The notes under the pieces were generated by a model. It saw nothing but the letters and a program-made list of their open reading frames with translations, had not been told where the DNA came from and searched no databases. Below are positions 24,339-36,323 of a DNA stretch of 64,000 nucleotides, piece after piece. Position 1 is the first letter of the stretch, and each line of letters opens with the position of its first letter. The DNA lies in assembly GCA_038087015.1 (NCBI GenBank), contig JASBNA010000081.1, forward strand, positions 62,001 through 126,000, written 5' to 3'. Source of the DNA: Cerrena zonata. Lineage: Eukaryota; Basidiomycota; Agaricomycetes; Polyporales; Cerrenaceae. A program made the translations under genes and the position numbers.

Positions 24339-25176
24339 TGTATATTCTGATCTACAATGAAACAATGTCTATAGTTTCGGTATGTTACAGAATGAACCGT
24401 CAGGTGCCAACGACGCGGTACCTCAATATTTGCCTCAACTTCACCCGAGTCGTGTAGTAGCGTAGCCTGATTGTTAGTCTATTCTAATCTATCTTCCTTC
24501 CGGGTAGTAGACTCCCTCTCAGACGCACGATGTTAATATTCTTTGCGTCTGAAATTCTCTGAATAACGCACACACACGTTACCTGACTTTTGTGACTTTT
24601 CGTCTGGCCGTACATCGCTGCAGGTTCGATTCGGTGAAGAGCTATATTATAGTATAAGTTTTTTTATTTGAGTCAGTGTCAATGTTGTGTGTGTAATATG
24701 TGAATGGGAGGACTAGAGATATTGAGCGTGGTTAAGCCGACAATTCAGCGTATCAATAGGATTCAAGATGTGGAGGATGGTAGCACGAGAACCAGTTGAA
24801 ACCTGAGGCCTGAGGCCTGAAGCTGAAGCCTCTTGAAGCCTCAGAAGTTGAAGGTCGAGGTCCGAGGACTATTATAATAAGTGTTATAACTTGAAGTAAT
24901 GTATTATAAAATCACTTTAGACTTTGGAACAATGTCAGTCGACTGCTCTCATCACGTTGAACATCGGATTCTCATTCAATCCCAATTGCAAGTGTTCGCT
25001 AGCACTGTTGAACGTTGAAGTCTGTAACCTTTTGGACTACCAGTGCCACCACTGTGCGAACTCTTTGCTGATTGGATGAATAACCGGGACGTGACGCCCA
25101 TAACTTCGTCACCCCGTGACATAACCCGACTCTGTCCGTCGGGTTGTGTCATCTTTCTTCACCACTAACCACCATC
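24339..25176. other. Intergenic stretch with a short GAGGCCT repeat
   Basis: The first about 130 bp downstream of the kinase-like stop are shared with both other copies and are part of the duplication. The rest up to the LPD1 start holds no gene. At 24800-24868 several degenerate GAGGCCT/GAAGCCT units form a small imperfect tandem and inverted repeat. Confidence 0.6.
24800..24868. repeat. Degenerate GAGGCCT-type short repeat
   Basis: Units such as CCTGAGGCCTGAGGCCTGAAG followed by GCCTCTTGAAGCCTCAG repeat with small changes and contain inverted halves (GAGGCCTC). It is noncoding and about 300 bp upstream of LPD1. It is probably a local expansion, with no function suggested by the sequence. 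Confidence 0.5.
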
Positions 25177-27011
<1,835 letters not shown>

Positions 27012-27606
27012 TCGTGTCTTGCTTTAGATGGTGTTATCGTACAATAGCATACTATTTTTACCTAAATATACTGTTCTCTAGACTTCACCACTTTAACCTG
27101 CTGGGTATCTTTATAGCAGACATAAGCTATATCCGCGCTCCACTACTGCGTATAAGTTCCTCAGAACTCTTGGATCAAAGACGCTATGGCAAACGTTCTA
27201 CCGTCTGAGTCAAGCTCACAGCCCAACAGAGTCGCGTTCAAATAATTTCCTACAAAATTCCACATCTATCGAGCTTTTCTTGGTCAGGAACAAATGAGAG
27301 GAGAAAGTGAGATTAAAGTATCGGTTAGGAGAGGTTTGACTGTGGACCGACTAAGAGAAAGATCCCGGCTAGTAATAATGGTAGAGTAGTCAAACAAATA
27401 CTCGAAGACGATATTTTGAATCAGCAATACTATGAAAAGTTCGACCGAGTTAATTTTTTCTAGAGAAGAAACTTAGATTGCTCGAACTCAAATTGCTTGC
27501 CAACTCAAGGAAATCACACAGGGATAAAGTTTGGTTTAAAGAATGCATTATATGATGTTTATATAGAGATACAAGCGACCGGCGCAGAATTTATAAAAGA
27601 TCTAGA
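27012..27606. other. Convergent intergenic stretch
   Basis: AT-rich stretch between the stops of LPD1 (+) and the heptad-repeat protein (-). No coding frame is supported. It should contain both 3' UTRs. Confidence 0.6.
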
Positions 27607-28515
27607 TTAGAGATCGTTACAGTCATCGTCATCCTCAGACTCCTGCCTCTTCGAGATGGGGAGAGTGATAGGAAGAGTAACATTAGGAGTCTGGACATCG
27701 GGAGTAGGTAAAGTGATGTTAGAGACGGGTACGGTGGTGTTTAGGATTGATAGAGGAGTGTTTTCGATGGGAAGAGTGGTATTTTGAATAGGAAGAGTGA
27801 CGTTTTGAATAGGAAGAGTAGCATTTTGAATAGGGAGACTAGCGATTTGAATAGGAAGGCTGGTGTTTTGAATAGGAAGTGTCGTGTTTTGGATGGGAAG
27901 AGTAACGTTTTGGATGAGTACGGTAGCGTTTTGGATGGGAAGAGTAGCGTTTTGGATAGGTAACTGCACTGGGAGCGAGGGGATCGCTGGTGGGGCCGGA
28001 GTGGTAGAGTTAGCCGACTCGATGTTCGCATCATCGTTACTTTGCTCAGGACTATCAGCTCCGACTGCGTCAGGGCTGGACTGATTTTGGGGAGGGGTGC
28101 TTTGAGAGTCGCCGCCGCTGAGGGGATTGGGGACGGCAGGGACGACAGGAATAGTAGGGATGGAGGGGGTAGCAGGAAGAGAAACATTGACAGGTGCCGT
28201 AGGGGGAGTGGGTAAGGTGACATTGACTGGGATGATGTCAACTAAATCCCTCTTCGCTGCACTGTCTTCGGTGTCGTTAGACCCCGGGCCACCAGAGGGG
28301 ATAGGACTCTGAGGACCCGAGACTGACGGGAGAATTCCTATAGGAATAATTGACTCGGGGAGATGAGGCAATGCATCGGTGGGGCTAGTCAAGCCGGCTG
28401 AACTAGTGCTAGTAGCCTGAGCACTAGTGGTGGATGGAGTGTAGCGAGCAATGGGGGAACCAGCCGCCATACCGACACTGAGGATGATCATGGAAGCAAA
28501 GATGGTAGAACGCAT
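27607..28515 (-). CDS. Secreted repetitive glycoprotein with LPIQN heptads
   Basis: An uninterrupted 302-residue frame with no intron. Residues 1-19 are a signal peptide (MRSTIFASMIILSVGMAAG). A Ser/Thr/Pro-rich region follows up to a dibasic site (AAKR, residues 86-89). At residues 185-268 there are twelve heptads of consensus LPIQNxT, ten of which contain N-glycosylation sequons. A second dibasic site (ISKR, about residue 290) precedes an acidic tail (ESEDDDDCNDL). KR sites are typical Kex2 cleavage points, so a glycosylated central piece could be released; this is inference. It resembles fungal wall or repeat-secreted proteins in style, but I recognise no named family. The single exon differs from the intron-rich neighbours. 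Confidence 0.8.
   Translation of the reverse strand: MRSTIFASMIILSVGMAAGSPIARYTPSTTSAQATSTSSAGLTSPTDALPHLPESIIPIGILPSVSGPQSPIPSGGPGSNDTEDSAAKRDLVDIIPVNVTLPTPPTAPVNVSLPATPSIPTIPVVPAVPNPLSGGDSQSTPPQNQSSPDAVGADSPEQSNDDANIESANSTTPAPPAIPSLPVQLPIQNATLPIQNATVLIQNVTLPIQNTTLPIQNTSLPIQIASLPIQNATLPIQNVTLPIQNTTLPIENTPLSILNTTVPVSNITLPTPDVQTPNVTLPITLPISKRQESEDDDDCNDL
27712..27963 (-). repeat. 21-bp coding tandem repeat, about 12 units
   Basis: The units encode LPIQNAT, LPIQNVT, LPIQNTT, LPIQNTS and variants (LPIENTP, LSILNTT, VPVSNIT at the C-terminal end). The central units are nearly identical at DNA level while the last three are diverged, as expected for unequal exchange acting on the middle of the array. 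Confidence 0.9.
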
Positions 28516-28679
28516 GATTGATAGAATGGATAGATAACTCGATCAACGAGTAGTAGAAGATAAAGTGGTTGGGTGGATATAAGCAAGTGATGTGAGTGTG
28601 AATGTGAATGCGATGGATTGGTGAGGACTTAGAGACAAAAACACCCCTCCTTATATAGATTTTTGGACTTAGGATGATG

Positions 28680-28935
28680 GCCATGTTCAGGGTCGGCGAA
28701 GGGAGGAAGTGTGCTCGGATCGACGGTGTCTACGAGCGCATCGTCGACGAACCGAACCTTTCCGACATCCCGCCTCGGTATGGATGGCGCGACGACGATC
28801 CGAGCATGGATCGGCGGCGGGTGCGCGTTGCGCTCCTGTCAGCCGCATCCGTGCGGCCCATTGCACGGATCGTTCGCGGCACGCGTTCGGATTGGCATGG
28901 AGCCGAGGCTGACCGACCGATTGCTCTTTGTACGC
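28680..28935. other. GC-rich island of unknown origin
   Basis: About 250 bp with a base make-up clearly different from its AT-rich borders. It is full of CG dinucleotides and GATCG/CGGATC words, and stays open in several frames on both strands. The longest plus frame (28674-28967, 97 codons) has no recognisable motif. It lies between the heptad-repeat gene start (28515) and the 3' end of the first ankyrin-MYND gene. It may be a foreign insert, a decayed element, or a CpG-dense regulatory block; the sequence does not decide. Confidence 0.5.
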
Positions 28936-29078
28936 AACAACCCAAACCGGGACCCAGCATCGGATAGATCCATCCATCTTGGGGAACGAGTCAGAGTATT
29001 TTGGGTGAACAGTATATTGAATATATAAGTATTCAGCTATAATAAACACATCAGACATCGAAACATGTAACATTTGAA

Positions 29079-30687
29079 TTAGAACGGTTGCTCTGCCAGA
29101 ATGTCACTAATCTTGATCATAAGGGTGTTCTTGTCTTTGAGTTCCGCAGCAAAGTATGCCTTAGCACCCCCGACGCCCTTCGTTCGGATGACTTGACTAA
29201 TTCGGTCGTATCCAGTGGGGCCGTCTTGCCATCGTATGATGCAAACAAAGTCGCGCTTTTTGGTGTAAACAAGTAGATCTCCTGTTGAATTTTCAGCAAC
29301 ACCATGGTCTCCCATTGGGACTTGTACTTTGATTATGAACGATTTTGGAAATGTGGTAGGGATATGGAACGTCCGTTCATTGCGAAGCGGTGCAGGCTCG
29401 ACCTCAACGCCGTGAAGCTTTCTTACCACATCAGAGGGAGATGCTAAGAACATGCCAGGAATATTCTGATAGAATGGTTTGAGAACGACAGTATTATCGT
29501 CCGAGAAAGGCCGACATGTTCGCTTGTGCGTCGGCCAGTGTTTTTCTAAAGTCATATTAGTTGCTTTGATTCGGAGCTTTGTTACCCAACATACTTTGAC
29601 ACTCCGTGGAACAATACCGAGTGATGCGACATTTAGAGCATTGCTTCAAGCTTGTACTAGTTTTGCCGCACGAATTGCACTTCTTCTCATCTAAGGGTGC
29701 CTCTTCTCCCCGTCGCTTGCGAAGAGCCCTGGTCATCGCCGCGGTAACTTTGGGTCCGCAATGGACAAAGGTCTGAGCTGGCGTACGACCCTGCCAGTTC
29801 GGAATATCAAGGTCAGCGCCAAATTCGACGAGAAGTTCAATAGCACCAGTCATTTCCGCATGAAACGTCCTAGAATACGTGTATTAAAATGCGCCAGAAA
29901 GGCAGACTGCGATGTAAAGGCTTACCCGAAGATAGGAACCTCGCTATATATGTTCACATGATTGACGTTTGCACCTTTTTCTAAGAGAAGACGAGCCAGT
30001 TCCGGTTGGAACATGCGCATGGTGGCATGATGCAACGCCGTGTAACCAGCGATATCCTCCACGTCAGGAGGGCAACCTTTGTGCAAGAGAAACTTTAGAA
30101 CTTCCACATGCTTTCTTCCATGAGGAACAGCGACAACTCGTTGTGCGCCTGCTACTACTAAAGTCGCATAACCGAATTTGAATGGGGTTTCAGAACCAGT
30201 GAGTTCAGGGGCAAAGCCAAGTTCCACAGCCTATGGTGTATGGACCAAAAGCTATGAGAAAAATCCGGTACGGGCAGCTGTTGCTTACTCGAATGACATC
30301 TTCCAATACTCCCCAATAACACGCAGCAGCAAAGGGATACAGTAATCGGGCGTCGAAATTCTTAGAAGCTATTGGTGTACAATTAAGAGGATCGATTATA
30401 TACGCCTCAGGTATTTACTCACCATCGATGTATAGATCTCGAACTTTCTGCTCTCCTTTTGCAGTCCGAATATACTCAGGCCGACCGAGAAGTCCCTTTA
30501 GTTCTTCGGTTACGAACAAACCCCCAGACCCAACGTCATATTTTTGCGACATCCAGAATACAGTGTCAGAGAAAAATTTGACCCTCGGAAGACGAAATAC
30601 AAGACAGAGCGGTAGAGCCTTTCGGAACTTGTAGTAGTATATCAAGAGTGAACTTATCGGCGCTACCGCGTCAGCAGGTATTACCAT
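29079..30687 (-). CDS. Ankyrin-repeat MYND-finger protein, copy 1
   Basis: The ATG at 30687 precedes a unique N-terminal region (ISSLLIYYYKFRKALPLC). Ankyrin-type repeats follow: HVEVLKFLLHKGCPPDVEDIAGYTALHHA, FQPELARLLLEKGANVNHVNIYSEVPIFG and AIELLVEFGADLDIPNWQGRTP. Then comes the MYND finger CNSCGKTSTSLKQCSKC...RYCSTECQ, completed after an intron by KHWPTHKRTC. The C-terminal about 130 residues (FYQNIPGMFLASPSDVVRKL, VYTKKRDFVCIIRWQDGPTGYDRI, VGGAKAYFAAEL) match the paralogue at 31013-32391. Introns join in phase. It is probably a protein-interaction scaffold; no catalytic motif is seen. It is transcribed away from its paralogue across a 325-bp gap. Confidence 0.87.
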
Positions 30688-31012
30688 TTACGTAACTTTC
30701 ACTTGGAGCCTATGTCATGGAAAATGTAGCTAGCTTATGATGTTCAAAACGTTAAAACTCATCTAAGAGTCAAATAACTAGAGTCATATAGACGATAGGT
30801 CAAACCAATCGAGATCCGAAAGCTCAACGGCGTAGCATCTTCAACAATCATTATATCGGACATCAGAAATTCAATCCCCGAATACAGTAAGTACCGATTC
30901 AAGACTTGCCCCTAAGTACTCTGACCGACTCAACGACAACCATTTTTCTCGAGAACGAGGTCAACTACTACCTCGACTTCACTTCTATCTGACATGTCTA
31001 CGAGACCTGGGC
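30688..31012. promoter_or_regulatory. Shared divergent promoter of the ankyrin-MYND pair
   Basis: Only 325 bp separate the start codons of the two head-to-head paralogues (30687 on minus, 31013 on plus), so both core promoters must lie here. I see no clear TATA boxes or palindrome. The assignment rests on layout alone. Confidence 0.55.
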
Positions 31013-32391
31013 ATGGCAGGTTTAGTTGTTCCGCCCTTTGCTAACCGAAATTCTAGGTCAGCCAGGATTCATCAGTGTGAGCAATGGAGGACAAACTGCC
31101 CGACAGCTATTCTCGGGGGGTAAATCCCCAGTTTAGAGATTCATATACAATTTCTCATCTTTTCTCCAGCTTCTACAACCTTTAATCCCCAATATCTCAA
31201 CCTGTTTGCATTAGCGTGCCTTGTAGGGAAACTCGAGGAAGTTATGAAACAAGTAGAGTCAGGTCAAGCACCACCTCTTTCTAATCGGGAAACACCATTC
31301 CAAACTGGCTATGTCTCTCTCGTAATTCTGGGTGCTCAGCGTCTTGCCGGTGGCCCAAATATAAACCATGAAGGGACTTTAGAATATCTCTTGAGAAAAG
31401 GCTGTCCAGTCGACTCCGAAGACATCACAGGTCTCACCGCCCTGCACCACCTCTGTCAACGCGCTTTCAAACCAACCCTTGCACGAATCCTTCTGGAAAA
31501 TGGCGCAAACTTCAATCATCGGAACCGCTATGGAGAAGTACCCATCTTTAGGTATCCCTGATCTGATGCTGTTCTACTGCAGGTGCCGGTTCTGACCACT
31601 ATACCAGCTCCATGCAAACCGCCAGCTCTGCTGGAATTGACTTGCTAATGGAGTACAACGCGGACCTCGATATCCCTGATGCAGATGGGGTGACGCCCAG
31701 AAGTTTTATTACGAATGCAGGACCCGTTGGTGTCGCTATCATCAACAAATGGCTTCGGAAACGGACAGGAGGAACGGCGTTGATGGAGGAGAAGAAGTGT
31801 GAACTGTGTCAAAAGACTGACGGCTCCTTAAAGCTCTGTGCGCGGTGTCATCTTGTCCGATATTGCTCTCGGGAATGCCAACGTCAGTACTCGATTTCTC
31901 AGAGACGATATATACTCTAAATATTTATAGCAGGCTCCGACTGGGCGAAGCACAAGATTACTTGTCGGGCTTTCAGTGGTCCAGGGAGCCTCACATTCAA
32001 TCCTGTATACAAGGAAGGTCACCGTTTCTATGCATCCCCAGCAGATATCACGAGGGCTCAACTTGGAATAAGTGAACTTCCAGCCCAGAAAGGTAGCAAC
32101 TTTACGCAACGACCCTCTGCATTCCCCAAGCCGATTACTATCAAGGTCCAGCTCCCGTATACTGGCACCAACCAGCCGCCACCTTTAGGCGAAATGTTAG
32201 CCTATACAAAAAAGCGCGACTTTGTTTGCATGCTATCCCGTGAACGAAATCCGGCAGGATACGATGGCATACGAGAGGTCATTATGACCAAGGGCGTCGC
32301 TGGGCTAAAGGCCTACTTCGCAGCTGAAATTAAAAGCCATGACGAGCTCGTGATAAAGGTCGATGCAGTCCTCGCTGCCCAACCGTTCTGA
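31013..32391 (+). CDS. Ankyrin-repeat MYND-finger protein, copy 2
   Basis: The short first exon ATGGCAG joins at the TTCTAG acceptor to give MAGQPGFISVSNGGQTARQLF. Ankyrin repeats follow: TLEYLLRKGCPVDSEDITGLTALHHL, FKPTLARILLENGANFNHRNRYGEVPIF and GIDLLMEYNADLDIPDADGVTP. An intron at about 31552-31608 (acceptor TATACCAG) keeps the frame. The MYND finger reads CELCQKTDGSLKLCARC...RYCSRECQ, then PGSDWAKHKITC after an intron. The C-terminal region (YTKKRDFVCMLSRERNPAGYDGI, VAGLKAYFAAEI) parallels copy 1. Intact and probably an interaction scaffold. The two copies are clearly diverged, so the duplication is not recent. Confidence 0.88.
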
Positions 32392-35052
32392 GCTTTAAAC
32401 CAGTTGTTATTTGATATGTACGGTTGTTTCCACATCTTCCTTTTCCCACCAATGATATGAATTTCTGAGCTAGCCGGGTAAGACACCTTCTATTATTACC
32501 CGAGTCACTGACCAAATAATAATCAACAGATATTTTCATCTGTGCTGGCGACGTTGGCTCTCTCCCTCACTACCATTTTTTTCATGCACTTTCATTTCTT
32601 GTGAATATCGCCTTGGACTGGTATAATCATTTTCTGATATCACACTCACTCGAGTTTTCGGGTTCAAGACGCCGAATCACCGGCACGAAAATCGAAGATG
32701 TCGCGCTGGCGAGGGACATTGCAAGTCCAGTGCTGACTATTAGGGTTATGTGCCTTTCTGTAGGGAACAGTTTCCAAAACTCACCACAGGTAAAGGATGA
32801 GTCTGCTCTTGTGCCTCGCCTCGGTGACCGTCTAGATCCTTATTCCTGCCTTGTGTTCCTTCAGACGCTGCTCATACCTTCTTTGGGTGTTCCTATTCTC
32901 ATCGTGCAGATCCATCCGCATGGAACCACCAGAATCCTGCTGACCGAAGTTCTTGAATATTAGATCCCGAGTCTGTTCCCCACCTTATGTCGAAGAGTCT
33001 CATGACAGCCAAGAAAAAGGCTCACGTTCTCACCTAGCTCAAAGTTATGGCCACGTTCACAGCAGAGTCTATTCATGAGAGAATATGGCTAAAAATGCAG
33101 TCTGTGATCTTCGGCATCTATTCCACTCTTGCAGTCTTATCGCTGGTTATCGACGTACCTTACTCATAGCGTTCTGTTGTCGCTACTGCACGCTTGGCCC
33201 CGCCTTCTTCTTGTGTCACACCCAGACGAACTGAGAACCGGCGAATTTTTTACTTCTAGGTAGAATGTCCAACAGTAGTGCGGGTCATCGTAGGCTGTTT
33301 CGACTGTGTTTCATCTTTAACAATTAACATCTTCTTCAAGTTTATTACATTCGTAAGATGGAATTTGGAGCAAGTCCGCCGGCCCTCTGCTGCTTCTCTC
33401 CGGTCGAACGCCACTTGGAAGGCAGGTGATTGAAGACAAATGTGGATGCCTACTATAACGAGACTCTAGTAGCAACGAGGTTGCGCTGACATGATATGAG
33501 CCAATTCGGTTCTATTCGGAGGTTGAAGGGTCGGAGTCTTGGATGATGGACCGATGGGCTAGGTGCTCCATCCGGGTTCTAAGGTGAAGAGGATGTCTCT
33601 TTTGGCATTATGATCTCCAATTTCATCTTGCATCGCTAATTTGCCTATACTCTAGGAAGGACTTCATCGCTTAATTACATGGAACTACATATCATTTGCC
33701 ACGACACATGTCTCATATGTCAAGAACTGTCCTACTGGAATTTTTCGCTCTTCTATCACGTCATTTGGGTTGTTCCTTCTCACCATTGCGGGCGTTGTCT
33801 TGAATACTCCGTCTCTATGCAACGAACTTGTGGGTTGCCTTATTTCATTCAATTATTGCAGCACACTGATTACATTCGGGATACTTGGCCCACACGTCAT
33901 TCGCCATATTTTTGCATAGAGACAGATTGCAACGAAAGGACACAAGTCAATAAAATTCTTTCTCATCCACCATTTTCACAAGTGGTGAGGCGATCTCCGC
34001 CTAAGGTACTTCTCGGTGAAACAAAGATGCTTCCCATCAGAGATTCCTACAACAAAACGATCGTGTCGAGGCCGGAGATTGTCGAAGAAGACAACCTACT
34101 TAACTTGAACTAATGCCGCGCGACCCCTGGAGTCGTGTACTCCGTATGCATGCAATGAAGACCCACAGTGCGCAATACAGTTGGGACCGTAGATTTCCGA
34201 AGGGATTGATTCGAAGCTATTAGGGTTCGTTCGTGATCAATCACGGCATGATAGCTCTCCTTCTTAGTATTGGATCGTATGCTCGGTGGTTCGCTGAGGA
34301 ACATCGTGTAGGCAATTTGTAGAAGCTAGCCGCGTCTAATTTCTTAATGGCATAACCGCACTGAAGTCTATCTCGGTGAGTAGTTCATATTTGACAATGA
34401 AACCATGCTGAACGTCATACAATCAGATCCAATGATTTAAATTCACGATCACTGTCGTGAAATTAGGCGAAACTCCGGACGCCGAAATTGCCCCTGGCCA
34501 TATGTCCGTCCAGAATCTGAGAATCGCCTTCTCCGCCCACCTTGCGAAATCAGATAGCGGCCTCACCTAGAAAAGTTTTCTCACCCGTGGAAAGGACTTC
34601 GTTCAACTTACAAGGTAATTGCCACTACTTGGTTCGAACTTGACGGCGGAACGATGAATGTTAATTTCCACAGCCGACTACTTTAGAAACCTCGGAGATT
34701 CCGATATTAGAGGTACTCCGACTGGATACCACAAAGTTCGGACATATTCAAAGGTGAAAGGCCCGGTCCTCATGCCGTATTCTGAATACATTGGAACTAC
34801 GCCCCTCCTTTCAACGTCAAAAAGTTTGCTGCCGAACGCATCCAATACAAACCCGATCTTCTGATCTCGAGGAATCTTGGTTCCTCATCTCCACCGTTGG
34901 ACTGCTTCTCGATTTCTAGGGTCATACTCAATTCGGCACGAGTAGATGGTTTGTGGTATCTTCCGAATCGTCATTTCCTGTATAAAGTTCCTGAGGTGGA
35001 GTCTAATCCAAAGCCCTACCCATACCCACTTTTCCCTCCCAAACGCTAACTG
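32392..35052. other. Long gene-poor region upstream of the Gti1/Pac2 regulator
   Basis: About 2.6 kb without a supported gene. Open frames at 32601-32963 and 33679-34113 (120 and 144 codons) show no family motif, no splice partners and irregular composition. Long 5' regions are known for WOPR regulators such as Candida WOR1, so this may be promoter plus 5' leader of the gene at 35053; that is inference from position. Confidence 0.5.
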
Positions 35053-36323
35053 ATGTCTGCTACTTCATTTCCTGTGCGCTCGCAGCATAATCATACCGCT
35101 GCCACACATCCCGCCCTTCGTATGCATACCATTCATTGCCATCTCTGTCTTAATACTCAGCGGATTTTGATAGACTTAAGGGATGCCAGAGATGCTCACA
35201 TTGTCTTTGAAGCTGTCCGCTTGAAGATTCTACCGCTTGTTACGCGCCGTTTGACCGCCATTGAACGAGAGCAATTGACCTCCGGAAACGTCTTCGTGTG
35301 GGAAGAGGCTGAACACAAACAAGGTAAGGAAACCTAACTCGGACTTCTCAACAGAGCGGCAGCCCACGTAATCTTCTTGTAGGTGGACTGGAAAGATGGA
35401 CAGATGGTCGACGCTGGTTAGTTCCCTGCGCCGTTTTCAAACAAACCTTTACCAAACATGTATATTACAGGTCACAAAGCAGAATGCGAGGTGATTATCT
35501 CTTCTACGAAGAGAAGATAGAAACGACGCCAGAGGAAAGAGAAGCCAAGGCTGCTCGCCGGTGAGGAACTTTCCACACGATAACCTTGGCGGGCAATTTC
35601 GAATATTATCTGTAATAGTGCGCGAAAAACTTTGGACCCGTTTGGTTATCAACCCGCTCCCACTCGTCGCCAAGATCGACCTTCTAAGCCAGATGGCCTC
35701 ACGAAGCAAACATATTCCACTCACGTTTACCTGGGCAGCTCAGAGCCACCTAGGAAATGGCACATCGTCGCATACTTCTCGGTACGTGTCTTAGGTTATT
35801 ACACAGGCTTATCACTTTTGAGACGAAGTGTTCACAGGGTGATGACTACACGTGTCTGCCTGTCATAGAGAACTATGAATATCTTCGTAACATCCACGTT
35901 CCTGACGGGGTTTACTCCTCAGCAAAAGGAAATATTGGGCGAGTAACTCGCGTCTTGTCTGGAGACGACAATGACACCGAACGTTATAGCAGCCCTAGTC
36001 CACCAGGATGGGTATCACCGTCTTGGCCGCCTTCAATAACTACTACCGGGCTTAACGGGCCATTTCAACGCCCCTTGTCTTCCTCCTCATCATCATCGGG
36101 GTCCCCTGTCAGTACCCATCACTTTACAGCTGCCCCGTTTTCACCTGAAGCTCCCACTCTTCATCGAGACGGATCGCTTCCGCGATTGGCCAGTATCGCA
36201 CCAGTACAACTCTCGCACCCTCTGTCTTCTCTGCAGCCGCCCGGAAGTCGTCACAACCCTTCCTACGCACCTTTAACTCCAGAAGATAGACGAGCGCTGA
36301 ATAGCTTCCGCGTAGTCCTGTGA
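35053..36323 (+). CDS. Gti1/Pac2 (WOPR-domain) transcription regulator
   Basis: The ATG at 35053 leads into the first half of the WOPR DNA-binding domain: LRDARDAHIVFEAVRLKILPLVTRRL, REQLTSGNVFVWEE, then after an intron GLERWTDGRRW and SRMRGDYLFYEEK. The second half follows the next intron: KPDGLTKQTYS and PPRKWHIVAYFS, continuing GDDYTCLPVIENYEYLRNI. Four introns (for example 35755-35837 region) join in phase. The C-terminal about 150 residues are Ser/Pro-rich and low in complexity. The family includes S. pombe Gti1 and Pac2, Candida Wor1 and Histoplasma Ryp1, which control morphology, gluconate response or virulence programmes. The target here is unknown. It is flanked by large gene-poor regions. 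Confidence 0.93.

Noticed and set aside
27712..27963. Regular 21-bp repeat as a possible CRISPR-like array
   Set aside because: There are no unique spacers; units are contiguous, in frame and encode LPIQN heptads in a eukaryotic gene.
33679..34113. 144-codon plus-strand frame in the gene-poor region
   Set aside because: It starts with an ATG but shows an irregular residue mix and no recognisable domain, and nothing around it forms exons.
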